From the NCBI GenBank assembly GCA_900553055.1, contig USBV01000017.1, forward strand, positions 1 through 16,574: a stretch of 16,574 bases of DNA. Direction: 5' to 3'. This DNA comes from an uncultured Phascolarctobacterium sp. (GTDB taxonomy: Bacteria; Bacillota; Negativicutes; Acidaminococcales; Acidaminococcaceae). The notes beneath the pieces were generated by a model that saw only the letters and a list, made by a program, of their open reading frames with translations, did no database searches and had not been told where the DNA came from. Position numbers and translations under genes: made by a program. This document shows, piece after piece, positions 6,544 through 13,396 of the stretch (position 1 is the stretch's first letter; every line of letters begins with the position of its first letter).

Positions 6544-7887
6544 CTAGTCTTTATTTTCTTTCAAATGCTTTTCATAAGCCTTGGTTTCGGCAACTACTAC
6601 ACCGGCCAAAGCCAACAGAGCAATCAAGTTCGGAATAGCCATCAGGCCGTTAACGATATCGGCCAAAACCCAGATTTCTTCCAGCTTCAGGAAGGGGCCG
6701 CAGGCGATTAAAACGATGAAGATAATGCGGTAGGGCATAATAGCCTTAACGCCCATCAAATATTCTACGCAGCGTTCGCCGTAGTAGTTCCAGCCCAGAA
6801 TGGTGGTGAAAGCGAAGAGCACCAGGCCCACCATGAGCAGCATGGAACCAAAGCCCGGGAAAGCAGCTGCAAAGGCAGCATCGGTCATAGCAGCGCCCTT
6901 CAAGGGACCGCACCATGCGCCAGTTACAATCAAGGATAAGCCGGTCAAAGAGCAAATGATGATGGTATCGATAAAGGTACCGGTCATGGAAACAAGGCCT
7001 TGCTCAGCAGCCCATTTGGTTTTAGCAGCTGCAGCTACGATAGGAGCGGAGCCTAAGCCGGATTCGTTGGAGAAAACGCCGCGAGCAACGCCGCTGCGCA
7101 TAGCCAGCATTACAGTTGCCCCCAAGAAGCCACCCTGTGCAGCAGTGGTGGTGAAGGCGTCCTGCAGCACCATACCAATAGCGCCCGGAATCTTATCGGC
7201 AAAGCAAATCAAAATGCCAACAGTAGTGATGAAGTACAGCACTGCCATAGCAGGCACGATTTTAGAAGCAACATTAGCGATGGATTTGAGGCCGCCAATG
7301 GTAACAGCAGCTACAACCAGGGTCAGAGCAATACCGGTGTACATAACAGGGATACCGGCAGTAATTTGGGTGATTTCAACGATGGAGTTTACTTGCGCAA
7401 AGGTACCAATACCAAAGTATGCGCAGAGCACGCCAAAGGCTGCGAACATTACAGCCAACGGCTTATAGGATTTGCCCAGGCCATTTTCGATATAGTACAT
7501 GGGACCGCCGGAGATATTACCATCAGCGTCCACAGTACGATATTTTACAGCGAGCAAGCATTCTGCATATTTGGTAGCCATACCAAAGAAAGCAGCCATC
7601 CACATCCAGAACAGAGCACCAGGGCCGCCAGCCTTTACAGCGGTAGCAACGCCAACGATGTTACCGGTACCAACTGTTGCAGCAAGTGCGGTGCACAGTG
7701 CCTTAAAGGAGTTTACATCACCGCTGCCATCATTCTTAGCACTAAAAATCAGCTTTAATGCGGGACCAAGCTTAAACACTTGAATCAAGCCCAAGCGAAT
7801 AGTCAGGTAAATACCGGTACCAACTAAGAGCACTAAAAGTGGTGGGCCCCAGACAAAATCATCAATCGCGTTCAACATTTCCAACAT
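6544..7887 (-). CDS. Sodium:alanine/glycine symporter (AGCS family)
   Basis: Inner-membrane secondary transporter that takes up alanine and/or glycine with sodium. The 447-residue length is typical of the AGCS family. Visible family blocks are GTGIYLTIRLGLIQ near the N-terminus, ALAATVGTGNIVGVATAV near 70-85, GGPMYYIENGLGK near 125-137, RGVFSNESGLGSAPIVAAAA in the second half and GWNYYGERCVEYL near the C-terminus. About ten to eleven membrane spans are expected. ATG 7887 is preceded by GAGGGAGATG, with the purine-rich core about 10-13 nt away. It is a single-gene unit with its own riboswitch upstream and terminator downstream. The glycine riboswitch argues that glycine is a physiological substrate; the protein sequence alone does not separate alanine from glycine. 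Confidence 0.93.
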   Translation of the reverse strand: MLEMLNAIDDFVWGPPLLVLLVGTGIYLTIRLGLIQVFKLGPALKLIFSAKNDGSGDVNSFKALCTALAATVGTGNIVGVATAVKAGGPGALFWMWMAAFFGMATKYAECLLAVKYRTVDADGNISGGPMYYIENGLGKSYKPLAVMFAAFGVLCAYFGIGTFAQVNSIVEITQITAGIPVMYTGIALTLVVAAVTIGGLKSIANVASKIVPAMAVLYFITTVGILICFADKIPGAIGMVLQDAFTTTAAQGGFLGATVMLAMRSGVARGVFSNESGLGSAPIVAAAAKTKWAAEQGLVSMTGTFIDTIIICSLTGLSLIVTGAWCGPLKGAAMTDAAFAAAFPGFGSMLLMVGLVLFAFTTILGWNYYGERCVEYLMGVKAIMPYRIIFIVLIACGPFLKLEEIWVLADIVNGLMAIPNLIALLALAGVVVAETKAYEKHLKENKD

Positions 7888-7951
7888 AATAAAACATCTC
7901 CCTCTTCTTTTTCCCTCTCTCAGCAGGTTAAATCAATAATAATAAGTAAAT

Positions 7952-7982
7952 AAAAAACCGGAGTATGCTTATATACTCCGGT
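7952..7982 (-). terminator. Riboswitch-controlled terminator before the symporter gene
   Basis: ACCGGAGTAT (minus 7982-7973) pairs with ATACTCCGGT (7966-7957), a perfect 10-bp stem over a 6-nt loop, followed by six T residues (plus A run 7952-7957). It lies between the second glycine aptamer and the start codon, the normal place for a transcription-control expression platform. A competing pairing is described in the findings. Confidence 0.85.
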
Positions 7983-8029
7983 AAAGTCAACACCTAATAC
8001 AAGCATCTACACTGATGCCCATATCTAAG

Positions 8030-8218
8030 CCTTTGCTCCGTCCTTTGGCCTGAGAGATTAGTTTGCTACGCACATTATTGTGTTCCCTCGCAGCAAGCTT
8101 TGCACCTTCGGCGCCCATTTAAGGGACTCTCCAGAGTTGTGTCAGCTTACGGTTCCGCTTCTTACGAAGCACCTGAGAGTTTTGCTCCTTCGGTAGGCAG
8201 GACCTTCTCCCATAAGCG
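8030..8218 (-). ncRNA. Tandem glycine riboswitch (gcvT-type, two aptamers)
   Basis: The minus-strand leader holds two successive copies of the glycine aptamer core. Aptamer 1 (about 8211-8133) has GGGAGAAGG, then CCGAAGGAGCAA (8193-8182) and CTCTCAGGT (8179-8171). Aptamer 2 (about 8132-8035) has GGAGAGTCCC (8132-8123), CGCCGAAGGTGCAAAG (8113-8098), CTCTCAGGCC (8056-8047), and closes with AAAGGACGGAGC. These CCGAAGG...CTCTCAGG blocks are diagnostic of the gcvT RNA family, which binds glycine. The RNA sits about 150 nt upstream of an AGCS symporter, a known partner gene for this class. The sequence does not decide whether it is an ON or OFF switch; for transporters an OFF switch is reported in some bacteria. 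Confidence 0.95.
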
Positions 8219-8248
8219 TCATCCACTCGTTATTTACTTATGTACGCT

Positions 8249-8277
8249 ATTATAGTACACTCCCGTGAAAAAAGCAA
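8249..8277 (-). promoter_or_regulatory. Predicted promoter of the riboswitch-symporter unit
   Basis: A perfect TATAAT (minus 8254-8249) lies 17 nt downstream of TTGCTT (8277-8272, 3/6 match to the -35 box). Transcription would start near 8242, about 30 nt before the first aptamer. The weak -35 box keeps confidence moderate. Confidence 0.5.
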
Positions 8278-8311
8278 GTTTTTTTTGCAGAAAAACTATT
8301 ATTTTTGCTTG
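8268..8311 (-). terminator. Possible terminator of the cysteine-rich gene
   Basis: AAGCAA in the last codons of the gene (near 8308-8303) can pair with TTGCTT (8277-8272), and a shorter GCAA...TTGC stem lies between; six T residues follow on the minus strand. The stem is weak and A/T-rich, and its 3' arm coincides with the -35 box of the next promoter. Confidence 0.35.
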
Positions 8312-8451
8312 GCAGCAATTTCACGCATGCAATATACTAAAGAACCATTGCCACGATGATTCATGATGCACTCACAGCAGGTGCCATGGCGCGGGCAGGT
8401 AGTTTTGGGACAGGTACAGTTAGCTTCATTACAATGCTTATGTTCTCCCAT
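8299..8451 (-). CDS. Small cysteine-rich protein (50 residues)
   Basis: The short protein starts MGEHKHCNEANCTCP and has eight cysteines (7, 12, 14, 19, 25, 26, 28, 41) plus histidines at 4, 6, 22 and 32, arranged as CxxxxCxC-x4-C-x5-CCxC and a later C. This spacing suggests metal binding, probably zinc or iron. No signal peptide or membrane segment is seen, so it should be cytoplasmic. It resembles small Cys-rich proteins with a CPxHGxCCECxxxHR core that I recall from many Firmicutes, possibly the group called DUF6485, but I cannot confirm that name. ATG 8451 is chosen because GGAGGA lies 6 nt upstream; a longer frame back to 8562 has no support. It overlaps the end of the glycosyltransferase gene by 14 nt in another frame. 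Confidence 0.85.
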   Translation of the reverse strand: MGEHKHCNEANCTCPKTTCPRHGTCCECIMNHRGNGSLVYCMREIAAKQK

Positions 8452-10117
8452 GATTATTCCTCCAATCGCTTTTAGCAGATAGCCTTGCAGCATTATTATA
8501 CCCCTTTGGAGAGGGATTGTCCATTTTTCCTGCTGCTGGCTGCAGCAGCACATACTGACCACGGCGCCCTGCAGTCAGCCATTGGCTGTGATTGTGCTGC
8601 ATAAAATCCTTCATGCTCCTAGAGGAAACAATTAGCAAAGGATAGTGCTGCTTTTCCATAGCTGCAAAAGGCATCACATTCTTGCTGGTCCAGGACATAC
8701 TCTTGGGCTTGTAAGCCTCCAGCTCTTTTTCCGGCACCAGCTTCACCAGCTTGCTGCCGCTATAAAAAACAGCCGAGGTAGGATAGCTGCCGTACAGGCC
8801 CACCTCCTGCACCTGATGCTGCGCCAGCATAATCCCTAAATCCTTGGCACTACGCAGCTGGCTAAAGGGCATAGCAATGCTAAAAATTAGCCCTAGATAA
8901 AAAACCACAGCCGTGCAGGCGATGGGATAGATGCGTGCCGGTGAAAGCAAGCAAAGCACAAAGCCCAGCATCCCAGCTATAATCACTGCCAAGGGTAGCA
9001 CAAATAAATAGGCATCAGTCATAAATCCTTGACTGGTAGCCCAAAAGGCAGCAGCTAGCAAAGCAGCAAAGCCACAGGCTACCCATGCTAAGTATTTTTT
9101 TGTAAAGCAGCTTGCTTCCTCCCTAGCTACCATACTGCCCAAAAGTAGGCTGGCAGGGAAAAGCAGAGGATAGGTATAGGTGATGTATTTAGTGGCCATG
9201 CATTGGAAAAAGGCAAAGACAACCACAGCCCACACAAGCAAAAATCTTTGCAGGGTATCAAGACTGCGCTTATCCCTATGCCACCAGGTGTACACTGCAC
9301 TGGGAATGAGCCCGCTCCAAGGGAACAGAGCTAAAACATTAACTAAGGCGTAGTAATAAATAACATTATCGCGGGGATGCTCGGACACCGTTGCCCGCAA
9401 AAAATTATGAGTACCAAAAAAGGTAGCCACAAAATCACTGCCGTGCAATGCATACATAGTGGCATACCAAGGCACCGCTACGACTAAAAAAAGCAAAGTG
9501 CCACTCACTAAATGAGCCCTTTTAAGCACTACGTAATCACGCTGCCACAGCAAAAAGATGGTAATAATTAGCCCCGGCAGCAGTACACCTATGGGGCCTT
9601 TAGTGAGCACGGCCAAGCCTGCAGCCGCATACATGGTGTACCAATAGCGTGCTTTACCCTCACTATAACCCAAATAGAAGCAGAGCAGCGTAGCGCTAAA
9701 GAAAAAGAAGAGCACTGCATCCGTAATAATTGACTTGCTAATCAAAAAGAATTCTACGCTGCTTACTAAAATCACAGCACTATAAAAGCCGGTGCGAGCA
9801 TTATACAGCTTGCTGCCAGCCCAGCCCAGCAGCGCTATGCTGGCCATACCAAATACGGCAGGAAAAAAGCGTGAAGCAAACTCCGTAAAACCAAACAGTT
9901 TATAGGCCAACGCCGTCAGCCAATAAAAGAAAACCGGCTTATCATACCAATAATGACCATAGATTTGTGGCGAAAGCCAGTCCCCGCTTAACACCATCTC
10001 CTTGGCCGTCAAAGCGTAATTGGACTCCACACTATCCGTAACTAGCAGGCTGCTATTGCCTGTAAAAAGTAAAAGCGCTGTTACTAAAAAAAGTAATAGC
10101 CATTGCCATTTTGCCAT
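8438..10117 (-). CDS. ArnT-like (GT83 / PMT_2) membrane glycosyltransferase
   Basis: An integral inner-membrane GT-C glycosyltransferase of the type that moves a sugar from an undecaprenyl-phosphate donor to a lipid acceptor on the outer face of the membrane; ArnT itself adds aminoarabinose to lipid A. The 559-residue length fits. Family landmarks are TDSVESNYALTAKEM after the first span (acidic D28 and E31 in the catalytic loop region), SGDWLSPQIYGHYWYDKP at 44-61, and YWLTALAYKLFGFTEFASRFFPAVFG at 65-90. About eleven to twelve spans are followed by a soluble C-terminal part (GLYGSYPTSAVFYSG). ATG 10117 has GGGAGG 8 nt upstream. It follows a two-component system with no clear terminator between, suggesting co-expression. 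The sugar and acceptor are unknown, and the aminoarabinose synthesis genes are not in the window. Confidence 0.85.
   Translation of the reverse strand: MAKWQWLLLFLVTALLLFTGNSSLLVTDSVESNYALTAKEMVLSGDWLSPQIYGHYWYDKPVFFYWLTALAYKLFGFTEFASRFFPAVFGMASIALLGWAGSKLYNARTGFYSAVILVSSVEFFLISKSIITDAVLFFFFSATLLCFYLGYSEGKARYWYTMYAAAGLAVLTKGPIGVLLPGLIITIFLLWQRDYVVLKRAHLVSGTLLFLVVAVPWYATMYALHGSDFVATFFGTHNFLRATVSEHPRDNVIYYYALVNVLALFPWSGLIPSAVYTWWHRDKRSLDTLQRFLLVWAVVVFAFFQCMATKYITYTYPLLFPASLLLGSMVAREEASCFTKKYLAWVACGFAALLAAAFWATSQGFMTDAYLFVLPLAVIIAGMLGFVLCLLSPARIYPIACTAVVFYLGLIFSIAMPFSQLRSAKDLGIMLAQHQVQEVGLYGSYPTSAVFYSGSKLVKLVPEKELEAYKPKSMSWTSKNVMPFAAMEKQHYPLLIVSSRSMKDFMQHNHSQWLTAGRRGQYVLLQPAAGKMDNPSPKGYNNAARLSAKSDWRNNHGRT
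8495..8523 (-). promoter_or_regulatory. Promoter of the cysteine-rich gene, inside the glycosyltransferase gene
   Basis: On the minus strand TGGACA (8523-8518, 5/6 match), a 17-nt spacer and a perfect TATAAT (8500-8495) lie about 45 nt upstream of the small gene's start codon. It is among the best sigma-A-type promoters in the window, although it lies within coding sequence for the preceding protein. Confidence 0.65.
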
Positions 10118-10153
10118 AAAAAATGCCTCCCTCAGCAGCAAAGAACTGAATTC

Positions 10154-10175
10154 ATACTTTTATTATGAAAAGTAT
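10154..10175. promoter_or_regulatory. Inverted repeat in the glycosyltransferase leader
   Basis: ATACTTTT-N6-AAAAGTAT is a perfect 8-bp inverted repeat between the kinase stop and the glycosyltransferase start. It overlaps a possible -10 box (CATAAT) and has no T tract after it, so an operator is more likely than a terminator. No regulator can be assigned. Confidence 0.35.
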
Positions 10176-10255
10176 AAAACAGCTTGCTTAATACTTACTG
10201 AAGAAGGCATTCATATTAATTTAATGTTTAAGGCAGGCTGCAGTTTTGCTTTTGC

Positions 10256-11533
10256 CTATAGGGGCAGCAGCACCTGCATAATCGTGCCACAGGGCTTATT
10301 ATCCAAAATTTTAATCTCTCCTCGATGCTGATGCACAATTTCCCACGCCAGCGACAGCCCCAAGCCCAAGCCACCCTGACTACGACTGCGCGCCTTGTCC
10401 ACACGATAGAAGCGGTCAAAAACCTTTTCCTTATCCTCATCACTAATGCCACAGCCCTGGTCCTGAACCGCGATGAGCAGACCCTGCTTGCTTTTGCTAG
10501 CGTTAAAATTAATTATCGTATCCGCCGGCGAATATTTAAGAGCATTATCCAAGATAATTACCAGCACCCTGTGCAAGGCTGCCTCATCGCCCCACAGCTG
10601 CAAATGCTCGTCAATCCTGCTCTGCAGGGTAATCCCCTTTTCCTTGGCCAACAATGCCAGCTGCGAGGCAACCTGCTGGCACAGCTTACTCAGATCGACC
10701 TGCTGTAGCTTGGGCGCAATTCCCTCATCACTGCGAGCCAAGGCCATCAAATTCTCCGTCAGCTTAGACATGCGCTTGGTTTCATTTTGCAGCATGGCCA
10801 ACGATTCCTTGGCAAAGGGGCTGTAGTGGCTCTCCTCGTCCTCCAAAAGCCCTTGGGTAGCCAAAGCCATCACAGCCAAGGGCGTGCGCATTTCGTGAGA
10901 AGCATCCGCAGTAAACTGCATTTGCCGCTCGTACATTTTACTAATAGGTTGAATATTGCGCCCTGCCAACCAATAGCCAAAATAACAGGCACAGGCAAAG
11001 AGCAGCGTAGCCAAGCATAGAAGCTTAAACAAGGTAGTATAAGCAGCATGGTAATAAAATTCCATGTCCTTAAACATATATAAATGCCCTTCTACCCTAT
11101 CGCCACGCAGCACAGGAGCCACTCCGGCCAAATAACGGTGAGGCTGGCCCTCTTTATCAAAGATGCGGTGGTCCAGCATCCTTGCAGTATCCAGTCTTTG
11201 CGGCCAGTCCTGACGATGCTGCAATAGTCTCTCGCGCACATTGCCATAACCCAACTGATCCAAAATTACCTCTTGGTGGTTAGGCGTTACAAAATAAGCC
11301 AGCATACTGCCCTCGCGGATGGAAACAGTGGAGCAGGGCAGCTCACCACTTTCGACCCATTCCTCCGCCTCATGGTAAATATTGGCCACCAGCTCTTCCT
11401 TTTCGTGCTGTAATATGTTCCACCAAATAAAGCTATAGGCAGCAAAAACGATAAGCAAAATCAGCACCCCATATATAGCTGCTGAAATGCAGGTTATACG
11501 CCGCCGCAAGCCTTCGAATAGCTTATTCCACAT
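10256..11533 (-). CDS. Sensor histidine kinase of a two-component system
   Basis: Membrane kinase that autophosphorylates and passes phosphate to the response regulator encoded just before it. The 425-residue protein has a membrane span at about 16-40, an extracytoplasmic sensor of about 125 residues (41-165), a second span at about 168-190, then only a very short linker before the HisKA box ADASHEMRTPLA with phospho-accepting H213. There is no full HAMP domain. The HATPase domain follows with N box (ILDNALKYS), G1 (DQGCGI), F box (FDRFYRVDKARS) and G2 (GGLGLGLSLA). ATG 11533 is chosen because it opens the hydrophobic N-terminus, has GGAG 9 nt upstream and overlaps the regulator gene by 11 nt. 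The ligand of the sensor is unknown; no known sensor fold is recognised. Confidence 0.93.
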   Translation of the reverse strand: MWNKLFEGLRRRITCISAAIYGVLILLIVFAAYSFIWWNILQHEKEELVANIYHEAEEWVESGELPCSTVSIREGSMLAYFVTPNHQEVILDQLGYGNVRERLLQHRQDWPQRLDTARMLDHRIFDKEGQPHRYLAGVAPVLRGDRVEGHLYMFKDMEFYYHAAYTTLFKLLCLATLLFACACYFGYWLAGRNIQPISKMYERQMQFTADASHEMRTPLAVMALATQGLLEDEESHYSPFAKESLAMLQNETKRMSKLTENLMALARSDEGIAPKLQQVDLSKLCQQVASQLALLAKEKGITLQSRIDEHLQLWGDEAALHRVLVIILDNALKYSPADTIINFNASKSKQGLLIAVQDQGCGISDEDKEKVFDRFYRVDKARSRSQGGLGLGLSLAWEIVHQHRGEIKILDNKPCGTIMQVLLPL

Positions 11534-12188
11534 AGTAGCCCACTCCACGCAGCGTTTTAATCAATTCTTCATTATTCAAGCTGGCAATCTTTTTCCGCAG
11601 CAATCTGATATGCACATCTAGATTGTTTTCTGTCACATCGCTATCAATGCCCCATATCCGATCCTGAAGGACGGTACGCGGCATAACCTGACCCTTATTG
11701 CGTAGCAAAATCTCGAGCAGCTTGTATTCACGCGGGCGCAGCTCCACTCTTTTTTTACCATAAGCCAAGCAATAGGTGCTGGCTTCGAGCACATAATCAC
11801 CATAGCTTAAATTGCTCACCTTATAGCTGTCCTGGCGGCGGCACAAGGCATGCAAGCGCGCTACCAGCTCCTCCATAGCAAAGGGCTTTACCAAATAATC
11901 ATCAGCGCCTGCATTTAGTCCCTGCACCTTATCGGCCACGGTGTCCTTGGCCGTAAGCAGCAGAATCTTTCCCTGATAATCCTCATCACGCAAACGGGAG
12001 CACAGCTGCACCCCGCTCAAGCGTGGCATCATCCAATCCAAGACCAGCACATCATAGCCATCCGTATAAACCTTATTATATGCTTCCTCCCCATCCTGCA
12101 CCCAGGTTGTGAGGATATTTTGCTTTTTTAATAGCATGCTCATCAGCTTGCCCAAATTTAAATCGTCTTCAGCTAAGAGAATTTTCAT
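11523..12188 (-). CDS. OmpR/PhoB-family response regulator
   Basis: DNA-binding partner of the adjacent kinase. The 221-residue protein has a receiver domain at 1-118 with acidic pair D8/D9 in LLAEDD, phospho-acceptor D51 in VLVLDWMMP, T79 in LLLTAKD and K101 in LVKPF. A winged-helix domain at about 125-221 shows ELRPREYKLLEILLRNKG, TENNLDVHIRLLRKKI and the terminal TLRGVGYYVE. ATG 12188 is preceded by GGAGG 9 nt upstream. It is the first gene of a likely operon (regulator, kinase, ArnT-like glycosyltransferase). A direct repeat with 11-bp period just upstream suggests autoregulation. Specific targets are not visible, although the downstream gene is the natural candidate. Confidence 0.95.
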   Translation of the reverse strand: MKILLAEDDLNLGKLMSMLLKKQNILTTWVQDGEEAYNKVYTDGYDVLVLDWMMPRLSGVQLCSRLRDEDYQGKILLLTAKDTVADKVQGLNAGADDYLVKPFAMEELVARLHALCRRQDSYKVSNLSYGDYVLEASTYCLAYGKKRVELRPREYKLLEILLRNKGQVMPRTVLQDRIWGIDSDVTENNLDVHIRLLRKKIASLNNEELIKTLRGVGYYVE

Positions 12189-12208
12189 AAGCTCAGGCCT
12201 CCGTATCT

Positions 12209-12256
12209 ATTATACCATCTTATAGTATATTGCTAAAAGCTGAAATTTAGCTGAAA
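12209..12256 (-). promoter_or_regulatory. Promoter region of the two-component operon with an 11-bp direct repeat
   Basis: A perfect TATAAT (minus 12214-12209) and an upstream TATACT (12229-12224) are candidate -10 boxes; neither has a good -35 match, as expected for an activated promoter. Just upstream are two exact copies of TTTCAGCT (12256-12249 and 12245-12238) repeating every 11 bp, the spacing used by OmpR/PhoB regulators. If the proximal TATAAT is used, the start site would fall at the ribosome binding site, so the distal box is more sensible. Confidence 0.45.
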
Positions 12257-12275
12257 GCAAAATCCGAGCATTAGA

Positions 12276-12305
12276 AAAGCGGAGAAGCCTAAGCCACTCC
12301 GCTTT
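12276..12305 (-). terminator. Probable terminator of the Nudix-hypothetical operon
   Basis: AAAGCGGAG (12276-12284) pairs with CTCCGCTTT (12297-12305), a perfect 9-bp stem with a 12-nt loop, followed on the minus strand by TTTTC. It lies about 100 nt beyond the stop of the 131-residue gene. Between them (12306-12404) I see only a small TTGCG-TTT-CGCAA hairpin (12370-12382). Confidence 0.6.
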
Positions 12306-12404
12306 GAACATAAACCTTATTCGCTCTCAAGCTGCGTTACCCGCAAAATATAGCGAACATATATTCCCATTGCGTTTCGCAACAGGAAAACCATTCTAAA
12401 TAAT

Positions 12405-12800
12405 TTATAGCCTATAGCTATTGAGCTTTACTAATAACTCCGCATAGGTTCCCTTACTATCCGCCAGCATCAGGTTCAAGGCCCACATCTTTTGGCCCAC
12501 ATCATCGGTGGTCTGGGCAGCCTGCAGCCGCGGCTTGCCAGCGCCCACAAAGTGCAAAATTTCTTCGCCCTCCAGCACTAGCGGCATATCCGCCCGCTGA
12601 TAACCGGTCAGCCCCTCATTGGAAAAAAGCACTGTGAGCATCAGTATTGCATCCATCCGCCAGCACTCCAGGCGGTAAGGACGGCCATCGCTGAAAACGC
12701 CAATTTTATAGCCCACATCCATAACTCCATCCTCATCAGGCTCATAGGGCGAGGGCACATAATTAACCCGGCAGGGAGCAGTATATTTTTTAAACAGCAT
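12405..12800 (-). CDS. Hypothetical protein, 131 residues
   Basis: I do not recognise a family. The protein starts MLFKKYTAPCRVNYVPSPYEPDEDG and is soluble, acidic and without signal peptide or membrane spans. A central segment (IGVFSDGRPYRLECWRMDAILMLTVLFSN) looks like beta strands followed by a buried core, and the C-terminal third is helical. ATG 12800 is chosen because AGGAG lies 8 nt upstream; a TTG one codon earlier is possible. It begins 37 nt after the Nudix gene with no terminator between, so the two are probably one transcript, which hints at a related metabolic role without showing it. Codon use matches its neighbours. Confidence 0.85.
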   Translation of the reverse strand: MLFKKYTAPCRVNYVPSPYEPDEDGVMDVGYKIGVFSDGRPYRLECWRMDAILMLTVLFSNEGLTGYQRADMPLVLEGEEILHFVGAGKPRLQAAQTTDDVGQKMWALNLMLADSKGTYAELLVKLNSYRL

Positions 12801-12837
12801 CAAATATTCTCCTCTTGCTTATTAGGATGACAAACTA

Positions 12838-13326
12838 TCACTGCAAATATTTTGCCAGCAGGGTATGCGTGATATTGCCTTCGGGGTAAACCATGGTCAA
12901 GGCTTGCTCTACCGGAACCCACACGGCGTCATTAATTTCCTCGGATAGAGCAAAAGCGCCTTTATTCGCCCTTGCAATAAAGCCCACCAAAAGCATTTGC
13001 TGCTCTTGCTCCCACTGGCTGCACACAAACTGTAAGCTATCAGTGGTAATCCCTATTTCCTCCTGCACCTCGCGGGCAGCGCAAACCTCAGCCCGCTCAC
13101 CCGGCTGCACATAACCGGCAACAAAATTATAGTACTTTTCGGACATGTATTTGGGCTTTAACAGCGCCACTTCCTCGTTTTCATTGACCACCATCGTTAT
13201 TGCAACAACGGGAAAAATGTCGAAAAAGGGCTTATGGCAGGCCTTGCACCACGGCACACGACCATCATCGCCAAAGGGCACACTTCCTAGCTTTGCGCCA
13301 CATTGAGGGCAAAATGTAAAATGCAT
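12838..13326 (-). CDS. Zinc-ribbon Nudix hydrolase
   Basis: Hydrolase that splits a nucleoside diphosphate linked to another group, using metal bound by the Nudix box. The 162-residue protein has an N-terminal zinc ribbon (C6, C9, C27, C30) and a Nudix domain whose box is perfect at 71-93: G71-x5-E77-x7-R85-E86-V-x-E89-E90-x-G92-I93. Architecture resembles the C-terminal part of NADH pyrophosphatase NudC, but the NudC hallmark SQPWPFPxS is replaced by SQWEQEQQM, so NADH specificity should not be assumed. ATG 13326 is chosen because AAGGAG lies 6 nt upstream; the in-frame TTG at 13341 would place that site inside the gene. It follows rpoC closely and precedes the 131-residue gene. Confidence 0.92.
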   Translation of the reverse strand: MHFTFCPQCGAKLGSVPFGDDGRVPWCKACHKPFFDIFPVVAITMVVNENEEVALLKPKYMSEKYYNFVAGYVQPGERAEVCAAREVQEEIGITTDSLQFVCSQWEQEQQMLLVGFIARANKGAFALSEEINDAVWVPVEQALTMVYPEGNITHTLLAKYLQ

Positions 13327-13360
13327 AATTATCTCCTTCAAGATACTAGGGGCTTTGTAA

Positions 13361-13396
13361 AGAAAAGCGCTCCAAAGCAGTAGCCATGGAGCGCTT
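13361..13396 (-). terminator. Rho-independent terminator of rpoC
   Basis: AAGCGCTCC (13365-13373) pairs with GGAGCGCTT (13388-13396), a perfect 9-bp stem with a 14-nt loop, followed on the minus strand by TTTTCTTT. It lies 20 nt beyond the rpoC stop and only about 35 nt before the Nudix start codon. Confidence 0.75.

Noticed and set aside
8452..8562. Extended N-terminus for the small cysteine-rich protein
   Set aside because: The extension would cross the strong promoter and ribosome binding site and encodes residues unlike the core; ATG 8451 is better placed.
12370..12382. TTGCG-TTT-CGCAA hairpin downstream of the 131-residue gene
   Set aside because: Only 5 bp with no T tract on either strand; the 12276-12305 hairpin is the better terminator.
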